NCBI RefSeq assembly: GCF_025143985.1
Contig: NZ_CP083564.1
Location: 2,449,001 to 2,513,000, forward strand
DNA: 64,000 bases
Direction: 5' to 3'
From: Sulfitobacter sp. W027
Lineage (GTDB): Bacteria; Pseudomonadota; Alphaproteobacteria; Rhodobacterales; Rhodobacteraceae
The notes under the pieces were generated by a model. That model was not told where the DNA came from. It saw only the letters and a program-made list of their open reading frames with translations, and made no database searches. Within the stretch, counting starts at the first letter, position 1. Every line of letters begins with the position of its first letter. The translations under genes were made by a program, and so were the position numbers. Positions 46,896 to 55,896 of this stretch are shown here, piece after piece.

Positions 46896-47354
46896 ATGCG
46901 GAAATTCCTAGTGGTGCTGGACGATAGCACTGAATGTCTGAATGCCATGCGCTTTGCCGCCCTGCGCGCGGCGCGCACCGGGGGCGGCGTGGCTGTCCTG
47001 TCGGTGATCCCGCCGGAAGAGTTCAACCATTGGATCGGTGTCGGTGACCTGATGCGCGAAGAGGCCCGGGAACGGATCGAAGTGCATTTCGAGGTTTTCG
47101 CCAAATGGATGCGCGACAAACAGGGCGTCGATCCTGAGTTGATCATCCGCGAAGGCGAGCCCACGGATGAGATTATCCAACAGCTTTCAGACGACCCGGA
47201 CATCGGTGTGCTGGTGCTCGGCGCCAGCGGTGACCGCAAGAAAGGCCCCGGCCCGCTGGTCACGCAATTGTCGCGCTCTGCCGGTGCCTTGCCAGTGCCG
47301 ATCACCATTGTGCCGGGTGATCTCAGTAAGGAACGGCTGGAGGCAATCACCTGA
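46896..47354 (+). CDS. Universal stress protein (UspA family)
   Basis: A 152-residue Usp domain. The start FLVVLDDSTECLNAMRFAALRAA and the end VLVLGASGDRKKGPGPLVTQLSRSAGALPVPITIVP resemble the ATP-binding Usp type (GxxGSxxG-like region altered to GASGDRKKGPG). Such proteins help survival under stress. Start ATG at 46896 after GAGAGAGGGTTTG. It precedes nfuA by about 110 bp. Confidence 0.88.
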   Translation: MRKFLVVLDDSTECLNAMRFAALRAARTGGGVAVLSVIPPEEFNHWIGVGDLMREEARERIEVHFEVFAKWMRDKQGVDPELIIREGEPTDEIIQQLSDDPDIGVLVLGASGDRKKGPGPLVTQLSRSAGALPVPITIVPGDLSKERLEAIT

Positions 47355-47462
47355 TCGCGCCCCCATCTGACACAGCCATTCGCCATTTAGAACGGTTCTA
47401 AACCTTGACTTGCAGCCCCTGCGGGCGCATATCAGACCCACGCCGAAAGCGAGGTAAACCCT

Positions 47463-48023
47463 ATGTTCATCCAGACCGAATCCACTCCGAACCCCGCAAC
47501 GCTCAAGTTCCTGCCGGGTCAGACCGTGCTGGAGATGGGCACCGCTGATTTCCCGACCCCCGATGCCGGGGCGACATCGCCGCTGGCCCAACGGCTCTTT
47601 GCAGTTGAGGGTGTGACGGGCGTGTTCTTCGGCACCGATTTCGTTACTGTGACCAAACAAGACGCCGTGGAATGGGACCATGTGAAGCCCGCCCTGCTGG
47701 GCGCGATCATGGAACACTTTCAATCCGGTGAGCCGGTCATGGCCTCCGACCACCAGCCCACATCGGGCCACGCCGCACATGACGGTGAGGATGGTGAAAT
47801 CGTCGGCCAGATCAAAGAGTTGCTGGACAGCCGGGTGCGTCCTGCCGTTGCCCAAGATGGTGGCGACATCACCTTCCACGGCTTTGAGCGCGGCGTTGTC
47901 TATCTGCACATGCAAGGTGCCTGCGCCGGGTGCCCATCTTCCACGCTAACGCTGAAAATGGGCATCGAAAACCTGCTGCGCCACTACATCCCCGAGGTGA
48001 CAGAGGTTCGCCCGGTTGCCTGA
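47463..48023 (+). CDS. nfuA: NfuA-type iron-sulfur cluster carrier
   Basis: A 186-residue Fe-S scaffold/carrier. N-terminal Nfu_N domain (MFIQTESTPNPATLKFLPG) and C-terminal NifU domain with GACAGCPSST (CxxC, Cys154/157) that binds a 4Fe-4S cluster between two subunits. It delivers clusters to target proteins. Its stop overlaps the start of tsaB by 8 bases, giving an nfuA-tsaB-rimI unit. Confidence 0.95.
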   Translation: MFIQTESTPNPATLKFLPGQTVLEMGTADFPTPDAGATSPLAQRLFAVEGVTGVFFGTDFVTVTKQDAVEWDHVKPALLGAIMEHFQSGEPVMASDHQPTSGHAAHDGEDGEIVGQIKELLDSRVRPAVAQDGGDITFHGFERGVVYLHMQGACAGCPSSTLTLKMGIENLLRHYIPEVTEVRPVA

Positions 48024-48639
48024 GCATAGCGCAAGCGGGCCGCTGATTCTGGCCTTCGACACATCGGCCGCGCATTGCGCGGCCGCTTTGCTGTTGGGCG
48101 ACCGGGTGCTGGCGGCACGGGTTGAACCGATGACCAAGGGCCAAGCCGAACGGCTGCTGGTTCTTTGCGAAGAACTGCTGGATGAGGCCAATGTGGCCTA
48201 TGGCGACCTCACGGCGCTTGGCGTCGGCATCGGTCCGGGCAATTTCACCGGCATCCGCATCGCCGTCTCCGCCGCGCGAGGGCTGGCGCTTGGCCTTGGC
48301 ATTCCAGCGGTCGGGGTCGATGCCTTTGACGCTTTGCGGGAGGGCCATACCGGCCCCTGCGCCTGCGCCGTTGATGCTCGCCGCGAACAGGTCTTCCTTC
48401 AAGGCTTTGACAACGCAGCGATTTCCACCCCCGCTCTTTACGACGCCGCCACTCTCCCCATCTTCACCGGCCCCCTTATCGGCTCGGGCGGAGAGCCCCC
48501 CGCGATGCCAGTGGCCGAAGCTATCGCCCGCATTACCGCCCGCCGCTATGACAACACCCCACCACGTCCCGCGCCGCTTTACCTGCGCCCCGCCGATGCC
48601 GCACCCGCACGCGACGCTGCGCCGGTGCTGCTGCCGTGA
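48016..48639 (+). CDS. tsaB: tRNA threonylcarbamoyladenosine biosynthesis protein TsaB
   Basis: A 207-residue protein of the ASKHA fold (ILAFDTSAAHCAAALLLGDR, MTKGQAERLLVLCEELL, GIGPGNFTGIRIAVSAARGLALGLGIP). TsaB joins TsaD and TsaE to make t6A at position 37 of ANN-decoding tRNAs. Start is TTG at 48016 inside the end of nfuA. The end overlaps rimI by 4 bp (GTGA). The coupling of tsaB and rimI is conserved in many bacteria. Confidence 0.93.
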   Translation: MPEHSASGPLILAFDTSAAHCAAALLLGDRVLAARVEPMTKGQAERLLVLCEELLDEANVAYGDLTALGVGIGPGNFTGIRIAVSAARGLALGLGIPAVGVDAFDALREGHTGPCACAVDARREQVFLQGFDNAAISTPALYDAATLPIFTGPLIGSGGEPPAMPVAEAIARITARRYDNTPPRPAPLYLRPADAAPARDAAPVLLP

Positions 48640-49091
48640 CAGCGGCAGAGCTTGCCGCCCTTCATGCCGCCGCCTTTACCCAAGACAGGCCGTGGCAGGA
48701 AGCGGAGTTCGCCAGCTTGCTCGACAGCCCCTTCGTGCAGCTTTTTACCCGCCCCGGTGGCTTTGCCCTGACCCGGACCATCGCGGGCGAATCCGAACTG
48801 TTGACCCTTGCCGTCGCCCCCGCTCACCAGCGCCAAGGCCTTGGCCGTGCCCTGCTGCGCGATTGGCTGGCCGCCCTGCCCGTGGATTGCGACAGCGCCT
48901 TTCTTGAGGTCGCCGCCGACAATTACCCGGCCCGCGCGCTTTACGTGGATGAAGGCTTTGCCCAAATCGCCATCCGCCGTGCCTATTATGCGCGCAAGGA
49001 TGCGGTGGCGGTTGATGCATGCATTCTGCAACGCAGGTTGACCCATGGTCACTGTGGCGATCTCGCAGCGTTGACCGCAAAAAGCGGTTGA
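48636..49091 (+). CDS. rimI: GNAT N-acetyltransferase, RimI-like
   Basis: A 151-residue GNAT-fold enzyme. The acetyl-CoA loop is LAVAPAHQRQGLGRALL; AFLEVAADNYPARALYVDEGF and RRAYY are RimI-type motifs. RimI acetylates the N-terminus of ribosomal protein S18. Start GTG at 48636 overlapping tsaB. Position after tsaB supports the RimI name. Confidence 0.88.
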   Translation: MTAAELAALHAAAFTQDRPWQEAEFASLLDSPFVQLFTRPGGFALTRTIAGESELLTLAVAPAHQRQGLGRALLRDWLAALPVDCDSAFLEVAADNYPARALYVDEGFAQIAIRRAYYARKDAVAVDACILQRRLTHGHCGDLAALTAKSG

Positions 49092-49197
49092 CCCTACCCC
49101 CCGCCTGCGCCCTAAATTACACCTGATCGAATGATCCACAAACGCCGTGGCGGCAGCATTTGCCAGACCGCCCGGCACCACAACCGGGAGACGATAA

Positions 49198-50199
49198 ATG
49201 ACCCTCATGACGAAATTCCTCGGCGCAGCCGCAGGCATGGCCCTGACATCGGGCGCCGCGCTGGCCGAACCCGCGCTGATCTTTGACCTTGGCGGCAAAT
49301 TCGACAAAAGCTTCAACGAGGCAGCCTTCAACGGCGCGACCCGCTGGGCCGAAGAAACCGGCGGCAAGTTCGCCGAGATCGAAATGCAGTCCGAAGCACA
49401 GCGAGAGCAAGCCCTGCGCCGCTTTGCCGAGTCCGGGGCCAACCCGATCATCACCATGGGTTTCGCCATGGCCGATCCGCTCTCCACAGTCGCGCCTGAC
49501 TACCCAGACACGAAATTCGCCGTGGTTGACGTCAACTGGCTCGACCTGCCCAACGTCCGTCAGGTCAGCTTTGCCGAGCATGAAGGCTCCTACCTCGTCG
49601 GCGTCATGGCCGCGATGGCCTCCAAATCCGGCACCGTTGGATTTGTCGGTGGCATGGACGTGCCGCTGATCCGTCACTTCGGCTGTGGCTATGCCCAAGG
49701 CGTCATGGCCACCAACCCCGACGCCAAGATCGTCGCCAACATGACCGGCACCACCCCGGCAGCCTGGAACGACCCGGTCAAGGGCTCCGAGATCACCAAG
49801 GCACAGATCAACCAAGGCGCTGACGTGGTTTATGCCGCGGCGGGCGGCACTGGCGTTGGCGTGCTGCAAACAGCCGCCGACGAGGGCATCCTGTCGATCG
49901 GCGTGGACAGCAACCAAAACCACCTGCACCCGGGCAAAGTCCTGACCTCGATGCTGAAACGCGTCGATGTCGCCGTCTATGACGCGATGATGGCGGGCGA
50001 AGACCTCGAAGTTGGCGAAGTCGTTACCCTCGGCCTTGCCGAAGAAGGTGTCGGCGTCGCCATGGACGAGCATAACGCCGATCTCGTCACCGAAGAAATG
50101 AAGGCCGCAGTCGAAGAAGCGCGCCAGAAGATCATCGACGGCGAAATCAAAGTGGTCTCCTACTACGAGAACGACAGCTGCCCGGCGCTGGACTTCTGA
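49198..50199 (+). CDS. BMP-type ABC transporter substrate-binding protein
   Basis: A 333-residue periplasmic binding protein of the basic membrane protein (BMP/PnrA) family. A Sec signal peptide ends at about 22 (GAALA). Marks: FDLGGKFDKSFNEAAFNGA, NPIITMGFAM, SFAEHEGSYLVGVMAAMASKSGTVGFVGGMDVPLIRHFGCGYAQG. The family binds purine nucleosides. It leads the operon with an ATPase and two permeases downstream; a hairpin follows it that would leave binding protein in excess. No lipobox is seen. Confidence 0.92.
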   Translation: MTLMTKFLGAAAGMALTSGAALAEPALIFDLGGKFDKSFNEAAFNGATRWAEETGGKFAEIEMQSEAQREQALRRFAESGANPIITMGFAMADPLSTVAPDYPDTKFAVVDVNWLDLPNVRQVSFAEHEGSYLVGVMAAMASKSGTVGFVGGMDVPLIRHFGCGYAQGVMATNPDAKIVANMTGTTPAAWNDPVKGSEITKAQINQGADVVYAAAGGTGVGVLQTAADEGILSIGVDSNQNHLHPGKVLTSMLKRVDVAVYDAMMAGEDLEVGEVVTLGLAEEGVGVAMDEHNADLVTEEMKAAVEEARQKIIDGEIKVVSYYENDSCPALDF

Positions 50200-50225
50200 A
50201 CTTAGATTAACCTAAACTGACCCTT

Positions 50226-50257
50226 AGGGCCGCGCCGTATCATCGGCGCGGCCCTTT
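50226..50257 (+). terminator. Intra-operon hairpin after the binding-protein gene
   Basis: 12-bp perfect stem AGGGCCGCGCCG / CGGCGCGGCCCT with a 6-base loop and a short TTT. Placed between the binding protein and ATPase genes, it would act as a partial terminator or mRNA stabiliser. Confidence 0.75.
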
Positions 50258-50335
50258 CCGAACATGACCCCGTGACCCGGACAGAGATGGGGCAATTCCA
50301 GATCAAGGGCCGCAACGCCCGCAGGACCTTTTGAT

Positions 50336-51937
50336 ATGACCGATACCGCTCCCGCGATTGAACTTAAGGGCATTTCCAAAGCCTTCGGCCCGGTGCAGGC
50401 CAACAAAGACATCTCGATCCGCGTCATGCCCGGCACGATCCACGGCATTATCGGCGAGAACGGCGCGGGCAAATCGACGCTTATGTCGATCCTCTATGGC
50501 TTCTACAAAGCCGACGCGGGTGAGATTTTCATCAGTGGCAAAAAGACCGACATTCCCGACAGCCAAGCCGCCATCGCGGCGGGCATCGGCATGGTGTTTC
50601 AGCACTTCAAGCTGGTCGAGAACTTCACCGTTTTGGAAAACATCATTCTGGGCGCCGAAGATGGCCGCCTGCTCAAGCCGTCGCTCGCCAAGGCCCGCAA
50701 GACGCTGGTTAGTCTTGCCGAGGACTACGGCCTCAACGTCGACCCCGACGCGCTGATCCAAGACATTGGCGTGGGCATGCAGCAGCGCGTGGAGATCCTC
50801 AAGGCACTCTACCGTCAGGCCGACATCCTCATACTCGACGAGCCGACCGGCGTACTGACCCCCGCCGAGGCGGACCAGCTGTTCCGCATTCTTGGGCGTC
50901 TGCGGTCTGAAGGTAAAACCATCATCCTCATCACCCACAAGCTGCGCGAGATCATGGAGATCACCGACACCGTGTCGGTCATGCGCCGCGGCCAGATGAC
51001 CGCCACCGTGAAAACCGCCGAGACCTCGCCGCCGGAACTGGCCGAGCTGATGGTCGGGCGCAAGGTGCTGTTGCGTGTGAACAAGGAGCCCGCCACCCCG
51101 GGCGAGGTGATCCTCGACATCAAGGGCCTGCGCGTTGTCGACGACAAGGGCGTCGAACGCTTGCGCGGCATCGACCTGCAGATCCGCGCGGGCGAAGTGC
51201 TGGGCCTCGCGGGTGTCGCGGGAAACGGTCAGTCGGAACTGTTAGAAGTGCTGGGCGGCTATGCCGATGGCACCGGCAGCGTGACCCTCAACGGCACCCC
51301 GCTGGACCTCTCGGGCAAGAAGAGCGACGGCCAGTCGCGCCGCGCGCGCGGCGTGGCCCATGTGCCCGAAGACCGCCAGCGCGAAGGCCTGATCATGGAT
51401 TTTCAGGCTTGGGAGAACAACGTCTTCGGCTACCACCACGATGATCGCTTCAACAGCGGCATGCTGATGGACCACGCCGCGATCCGCGCCGACGCCGAAG
51501 ACAAGATGGCCCGCTTCGACGTGCGCCCGCCCGACCCGACGCTGGCGGCCAAGAATTTTTCCGGCGGCAACCAGCAAAAAATTGTTCTGGCCCGCGAGAT
51601 CGAGCGCAATCCCGACTTGCTGCTCATCGGCCAGCCCACCCGCGGCGTCGACATTGGCGCGATCGAGTTTATCCACGAACAGATCATCGCTCTACGCGAT
51701 CAGGGCAAGGCGATCCTGCTGGTCTCGGTCGAGCTCGAAGAAATCCTCGCCCTGTCGGACCGCATCGCGGTGATGTTTGACGGGCAGATCATGGGCGAAC
51801 GCGCACCCGACCAGACCAATGAGAAAGAACTGGGGCTGCTGATGGCTGGCATCACCAACACTGAGAATGAACACAGCGTGGCCGAGGTCGAGGCCAATCT
51901 CGCCCGCGCGGGCGGCGACGCCAGCAAGGAGGTCTGA
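50336..51937 (+). CDS. ABC transporter ATP-binding protein (double ATPase)
   Basis: A 533-residue protein with two ABC domains. Domain one: Walker A GENGAGKST, Walker B LILDEPTGVL, and signature IGVGMQQRVEIL. Domain two: Walker A-like AGVAGNGQSE, signature FSGGNQQKIVLAREI and LIGQPTRGVDIGA. The second domain is degenerate, as usual in the BMP/ribose type. It energises uptake with the two permeases that follow. It stops two bases before the permease start. Confidence 0.94.
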   Translation: MTDTAPAIELKGISKAFGPVQANKDISIRVMPGTIHGIIGENGAGKSTLMSILYGFYKADAGEIFISGKKTDIPDSQAAIAAGIGMVFQHFKLVENFTVLENIILGAEDGRLLKPSLAKARKTLVSLAEDYGLNVDPDALIQDIGVGMQQRVEILKALYRQADILILDEPTGVLTPAEADQLFRILGRLRSEGKTIILITHKLREIMEITDTVSVMRRGQMTATVKTAETSPPELAELMVGRKVLLRVNKEPATPGEVILDIKGLRVVDDKGVERLRGIDLQIRAGEVLGLAGVAGNGQSELLEVLGGYADGTGSVTLNGTPLDLSGKKSDGQSRRARGVAHVPEDRQREGLIMDFQAWENNVFGYHHDDRFNSGMLMDHAAIRADAEDKMARFDVRPPDPTLAAKNFSGGNQQKIVLAREIERNPDLLLIGQPTRGVDIGAIEFIHEQIIALRDQGKAILLVSVELEEILALSDRIAVMFDGQIMGERAPDQTNEKELGLLMAGITNTENEHSVAEVEANLARAGGDASKEV

Positions 51938-51938
51938 A

Positions 51939-53099
51939 ATGGACGTGATGCCAAAATGGGCCGAGGTGATCCTCGTGCCGCTGATCTCGCTGCTGCTGGC
52001 TGCGATCCTTTCGGCGCTGGTGATCCTCGCCATCGGCGAAGATCCGATTGCCGCCGTGACGCTGATGGTCAAGGGCGCGCTCGGCTCGACCTATGGCTGG
52101 GGCTACACGCTGTACTACGCCACCAACTTCATCTTCACCGGCCTTGCCGTTGCCGTCGCCTTCCACGCGCGGCTCTTTAATATCGGCGGCGAAGGTCAGG
52201 CGATGCTCGGCGGTTTGGGCGTCGCCATTGCCGCGCTCTATATCCCGTGGCCGCATTGGACGCTGGCGCTGATCGGCTGTGGTGTCATGGCGGGGCTGTT
52301 TGGCGCGGTCTGGGCCGCGATCCCCGGCTGGCTGCAGGCCAAGCGCGGCAGCCATGTGGTTATCACCACCATTATGTTCAACTTCATCGCCGCAGCACTT
52401 CTGAACTACGTGCTTGTGAACCTCATGCGCCCGCCCGGCAGCATGGACCCGGCCAGCGCCCGCTTCCCCGAAGCCGTGCATCTGCCAACGTTGCATGAGT
52501 TGCTGGCCCCCTTTGGCATCGCCTTCTCCAAATCCGCGCCCGCCAACGTCTCGCTTCTGGTGGCGGTGGCGGCCTGCGTGGTGATCTGGATGCTGATCTG
52601 GCGCACGCGCCTTGGCTATGAAATCCGCGCCTATGGCCATTCACAGCCGGCGGCGAAATATGCCGGCATCTCGCCCGTGCGCATCACCATGATCACGATG
52701 ATCATCTCGGGCGCGCTGGCGGGCCTGATGGCGATCAACAACGTTATGGGCGAAAGCGAGCGGCTGGTGCTGAACGCGACCGAGGGCGCGGGCTTCATCG
52801 GCATCGCCGTGGCTCTGATGGGGCGTTCACACCCCGTCGGCGTCTTCTTCGCAGCACTTCTGTTTGGCTTCCTCTACCAAGGCGGCGCGGAACTGGCGCT
52901 CTGGACCTCGATCCCGCGCGAATTGATCGTCGTGATCCAGGCGCTTGTGATCCTCTTCACAGGCGCGCTCGACAATATGGTGCGGATGCCGCTGGAACGT
53001 CTCTTCTTGATGTTCCGCCGCCCCGGCCCGCCGTCGACGGCTTCCGAGGCCGAGCCGAAACCCGACCCGCGCAGCGCCCAGTCGGAGGGCGCGGAATGA
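51939..53099 (+). CDS. ABC transporter permease 1 (BMP/nucleoside type)
   Basis: A 386-residue permease with about nine hydrophobic segments. The block FNIGGEGQAMLGGLGVAIAALY and AIPGWLQAKRGSHVVITTIMFNFIA are typical of the YufP/NupB type; NAAL-like EGAGFIGIAVALMG follows. The C-terminal tail is Pro/Glu-rich. Start ATG at 51939 after AAGGAGGTCTGAA. Pairs with permease 2. Confidence 0.93.
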   Translation: MDVMPKWAEVILVPLISLLLAAILSALVILAIGEDPIAAVTLMVKGALGSTYGWGYTLYYATNFIFTGLAVAVAFHARLFNIGGEGQAMLGGLGVAIAALYIPWPHWTLALIGCGVMAGLFGAVWAAIPGWLQAKRGSHVVITTIMFNFIAAALLNYVLVNLMRPPGSMDPASARFPEAVHLPTLHELLAPFGIAFSKSAPANVSLLVAVAACVVIWMLIWRTRLGYEIRAYGHSQPAAKYAGISPVRITMITMIISGALAGLMAINNVMGESERLVLNATEGAGFIGIAVALMGRSHPVGVFFAALLFGFLYQGGAELALWTSIPRELIVVIQALVILFTGALDNMVRMPLERLFLMFRRPGPPSTASEAEPKPDPRSAQSEGAE

Positions 53100-53134
53100 C
53101 CCAAATTACCCCCCTGAGAAAGCGGGTCTGACCT

Positions 53135-54103
53135 ATGGACTATATCACGCTCATCCAATTGCTCGACAGCACTGTGCGGCTTGCCACGCCGCTGCTCTTG
53201 GCCTGCCTTGCTGGTCTGTTTTCCGAACGCGCCGGGGTCTTCGACATCGGGCTCGAGGGCAAGATGCTAGCTGCCGCCTTCTTCTCGGCAGCACTCGCCT
53301 CGATCACCGGCTCGGTCTGGATCGGTCTGGCGGCGGGCATCGCCTCCTCGCTGGCGCTCAGCGCCGTGCATGGCCTCGCCTCGATCACCTTCCGCGGCAA
53401 CCAGCTGATTTCCGGCGTGGCGATCAACTTCCTTGCCGCGGGCATGACCGTGCTGATCGCGCAGGACTGGTTCGCCCAGGGCGGCCGCACGCCCTCGCTC
53501 TTTGGCGGTGCCCGCTTCGAGCCGATCACCCTGCCCTTCGCCGAGGCGATGGAGAACGTGCCGGTAATCGGCCCGCTCTACGAAGAGCTAATCTCGGGCC
53601 ATTCGATCCTCGTCTATGCCGCCTTCCTCGCCGTGCCGCTGACATGGTGGATCCTGTTCCGCACCCGCTTCGGCCTACGCCTGCGTGCCGTGGGCGAGAA
53701 CCCCGCCGCAGTGGACACTGCTGGCGTCTCGGTCGTGGGTCTGCGCTATGCCGCCGTGGGCATCGCCGGGCTGCTCTGCGGCGTGGCGGGGGCGTACCTC
53801 AGCACCGCGCTTCAAGCGGGCTTTGTCAAAGACATGTCGGCGGGACGTGGCTTTATCGCGCTGGCCGCGCTGATCTTCGCCAAGTGGCGCCCGTGGTACG
53901 CGCTCTGGGCCACGCTGCTTTTCGGCCTCTTCGGCGCGCTGGAAACCCGGCCCGACGTGATCCAAGCGGTCATTGGCATCAAGGTTCAGGGCCAGCTTCT
54001 CGGAGCGTTGCCCTATCTGATGACCGTGGTGATCCTCGCTGGTTTCGTGGGCAAGGCGATCCCGCCCCGCGCGGGCGGCGAGCCCTATGTGAAAGAACGC
54101 TGA
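53135..54103 (+). CDS. ABC transporter permease 2 (BMP/nucleoside type)
   Basis: A 322-residue permease. Marks: FDIGLEGKMLAAAFFSAALA, GNQLISGVAINFLAAGMT and RAVGENPAAVDTAGVSVVGLRYAAVGIAGLLCGVAGAYLS, RGFIALAALIFAKWRP. It completes a heterodimeric channel with permease 1. Start ATG at 53135, 35 bp after permease 1. The system most likely imports purine nucleosides; no purine-salvage gene is next to it. Confidence 0.93.
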   Translation: MDYITLIQLLDSTVRLATPLLLACLAGLFSERAGVFDIGLEGKMLAAAFFSAALASITGSVWIGLAAGIASSLALSAVHGLASITFRGNQLISGVAINFLAAGMTVLIAQDWFAQGGRTPSLFGGARFEPITLPFAEAMENVPVIGPLYEELISGHSILVYAAFLAVPLTWWILFRTRFGLRLRAVGENPAAVDTAGVSVVGLRYAAVGIAGLLCGVAGAYLSTALQAGFVKDMSAGRGFIALAALIFAKWRPWYALWATLLFGLFGALETRPDVIQAVIGIKVQGQLLGALPYLMTVVILAGFVGKAIPPRAGGEPYVKER

Positions 54104-54217
54104 CACTTCCTTCCGGCCCTTGCACACGAGGGCCGGATCGGCGCAACCTATCTCAGTGGTCGCCTTATCGCGACAAGCTATGTTGAACTGCGCGGCCGTT
54201 AGAGGCTAGGAAACGTC

Positions 54218-55132
54218 ATGCAAATCTACCTGCCCATCGCCGAGGTATCGGTTAACGCCTTCCTCCTTCTGGGACTGGGCGGAATTGTGGGCATCCTATC
54301 GGGCATGTTTGGCGTCGGCGGCGGCTTTTTGATCACGCCGCTGTTGTTCTTTGTCGGCATCCCCCCCGCCGTGGCTGTGGCCACCTCGACCAACCAGATC
54401 GTCGCTTCGTCCTTCTCGGCCCTGCTGGCGCATCTCAAACGGCGCACTGTGGATTTCCGAATGGGCTGGGTGTTGCTGGCGGGCGGCCTCATCGGCTCCG
54501 GCATCGGCATGTTCATCTTTAACTACCTGAAGTCGCTCGGCCAGGTCGATCTGCTGGTGACCCTTTGCTACGTGGTCTTTCTTGGGATCATCGGGGGGTT
54601 GATGTTCTTTGAATCGCTCCGCGCGATCCGCCGCACCCGCAAGGGGGGCCGGGTCCAGCGCAAGAAGCACTACTGGGTCCACGGGCTGCCGTTCAAAATG
54701 CGTTTCCGTGTCTCGGGGCTTTATATCTCGGTGATCCCCCCGGTGCTTGTTGGCGCGGCGGTCGGGATGCTCTCGGCCATCATGGGCGTTGGCGGCGGCT
54801 TTATCATGGTGCCCGCGATGATCTATCTGCTGGGCATGCCCACTAAAGTGGTAATCGGCACCTCGCTGTTGCAGATCATTTTCGTGACCGGTTTCACCAC
54901 CATGCTGCACGCCACCACCAACCAGACGGTCGACATCGTGCTGGCGGTGCTCTTGCTGGTCGGCGGGGTGCTGGGTGCACAGGTTGGCACGCGGATCGGC
55001 GTGCGGATGCAGGCCGAACAGTTGCGCATCTTGCTGGCGGTGCTGGTCCTCGCAGTCTGCGGCAAGCTGGCGCTCGATCTGCTGCTAGAGCCGTCCGAGC
55101 TTTATTCCCTTAGCCCGGTGGCGGCAGAATGA
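54218..55132 (+). CDS. TauE/SafE family sulfite exporter-like protein
   Basis: A 304-residue membrane protein with about eight hydrophobic segments and two halves, each starting with a Gly-rich motif (GMFGVGGGFLITPLLFF and IMGVGGGFIMVPAMIYLLGMPTKVVIGTSLLQI). The family exports sulfite, sulfoacetate or similar organosulfonates. In Rhodobacterales it pairs with the TIGR02186 gene, as here (4-bp overlap ATGA). Start ATG at 54218 after AGGAAACGTC. Confidence 0.93.
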   Translation: MQIYLPIAEVSVNAFLLLGLGGIVGILSGMFGVGGGFLITPLLFFVGIPPAVAVATSTNQIVASSFSALLAHLKRRTVDFRMGWVLLAGGLIGSGIGMFIFNYLKSLGQVDLLVTLCYVVFLGIIGGLMFFESLRAIRRTRKGGRVQRKKHYWVHGLPFKMRFRVSGLYISVIPPVLVGAAVGMLSAIMGVGGGFIMVPAMIYLLGMPTKVVIGTSLLQIIFVTGFTTMLHATTNQTVDIVLAVLLLVGGVLGAQVGTRIGVRMQAEQLRILLAVLVLAVCGKLALDLLLEPSELYSLSPVAAE

Positions 55133-55896
55133 TCCGCGCAGTTCTCGCATTCGCTGGCCTGATGCTCACGGCCCTCACCGCCACGGCGGAAGAGGAGATC
55201 GTGCTGGGCCTCAGCCAAGCCGAAGTCTCCATCACCACCAATTTCGACGGGTCCGAAATCCTCGTCTACGGCGCTGTCAAACGTGAAACGCCGATCCCTG
55301 AGGGCGCGCCGCTCGAAGTGGTCGTTACCGTCTCTGGCCCCTCGACCCCGATCATGGTGCGGCGCAAAGAGCGGCGCTTTGGCATCTGGGTCAACACTGA
55401 CGCAATTGAGGTCGACCGCGCGCCCAGCTTCTATGCCGTGGTCACCTCTGGCCCGCTGTCCGAAGTGCTTAAACGTATCGAAGACCTGCGCCACCGCATC
55501 TCCATCCCTCGCGCCATCCGCTCTGTCGGTGCGCCGATGGAGATCGCAGACCCCACCCAATTCACCGATGCGCTGATCCGCGTGCGCAAGGATGCGAACC
55601 TCTACCAAGTCATCGAAGACGGCGTAAAGGTTGACGAACAAACCCTTTTCCGCGCCGCCGTCGCCCTGCCCGCCTCGCTCACCGAGGGCGCCTATGACAC
55701 GCGGATTTTTCTGACCCGTGGCGGCGATGTGGTGGCGCAATATGAAACGGTGATCGACGTGCGCAAAGTCGGGATGGAGCGATGGCTATTCAACCTCGCC
55801 CATGAGCAGGCCTTTATCTACGGGCTGCTGTCGCTCTTTATCGCCATTACCGCGGGCTGGGGCGCCTCTGCCGTCTTTGGGCTGCTGCGCCGCTAA
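55129..55896 (+). CDS. TIGR02186 family protein
   Basis: A 255-residue protein with a signal peptide (about 1-21), a beta-rich periplasmic domain (EIVLGLSQAEVSITTNFDGSEILVYG start) and one transmembrane segment at about 230-252. TIGR02186 proteins are found beside TauE/SafE exporters in alphaproteobacteria and may be a subunit. It overlaps the exporter gene by 4 bp. Its end overlaps the convergent helicase gene by 4 bp (55893-55896). Confidence 0.9.
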   Translation: MIRAVLAFAGLMLTALTATAEEEIVLGLSQAEVSITTNFDGSEILVYGAVKRETPIPEGAPLEVVVTVSGPSTPIMVRRKERRFGIWVNTDAIEVDRAPSFYAVVTSGPLSEVLKRIEDLRHRISIPRAIRSVGAPMEIADPTQFTDALIRVRKDANLYQVIEDGVKVDEQTLFRAAVALPASLTEGAYDTRIFLTRGGDVVAQYETVIDVRKVGMERWLFNLAHEQAFIYGLLSLFIAITAGWGASAVFGLLRR

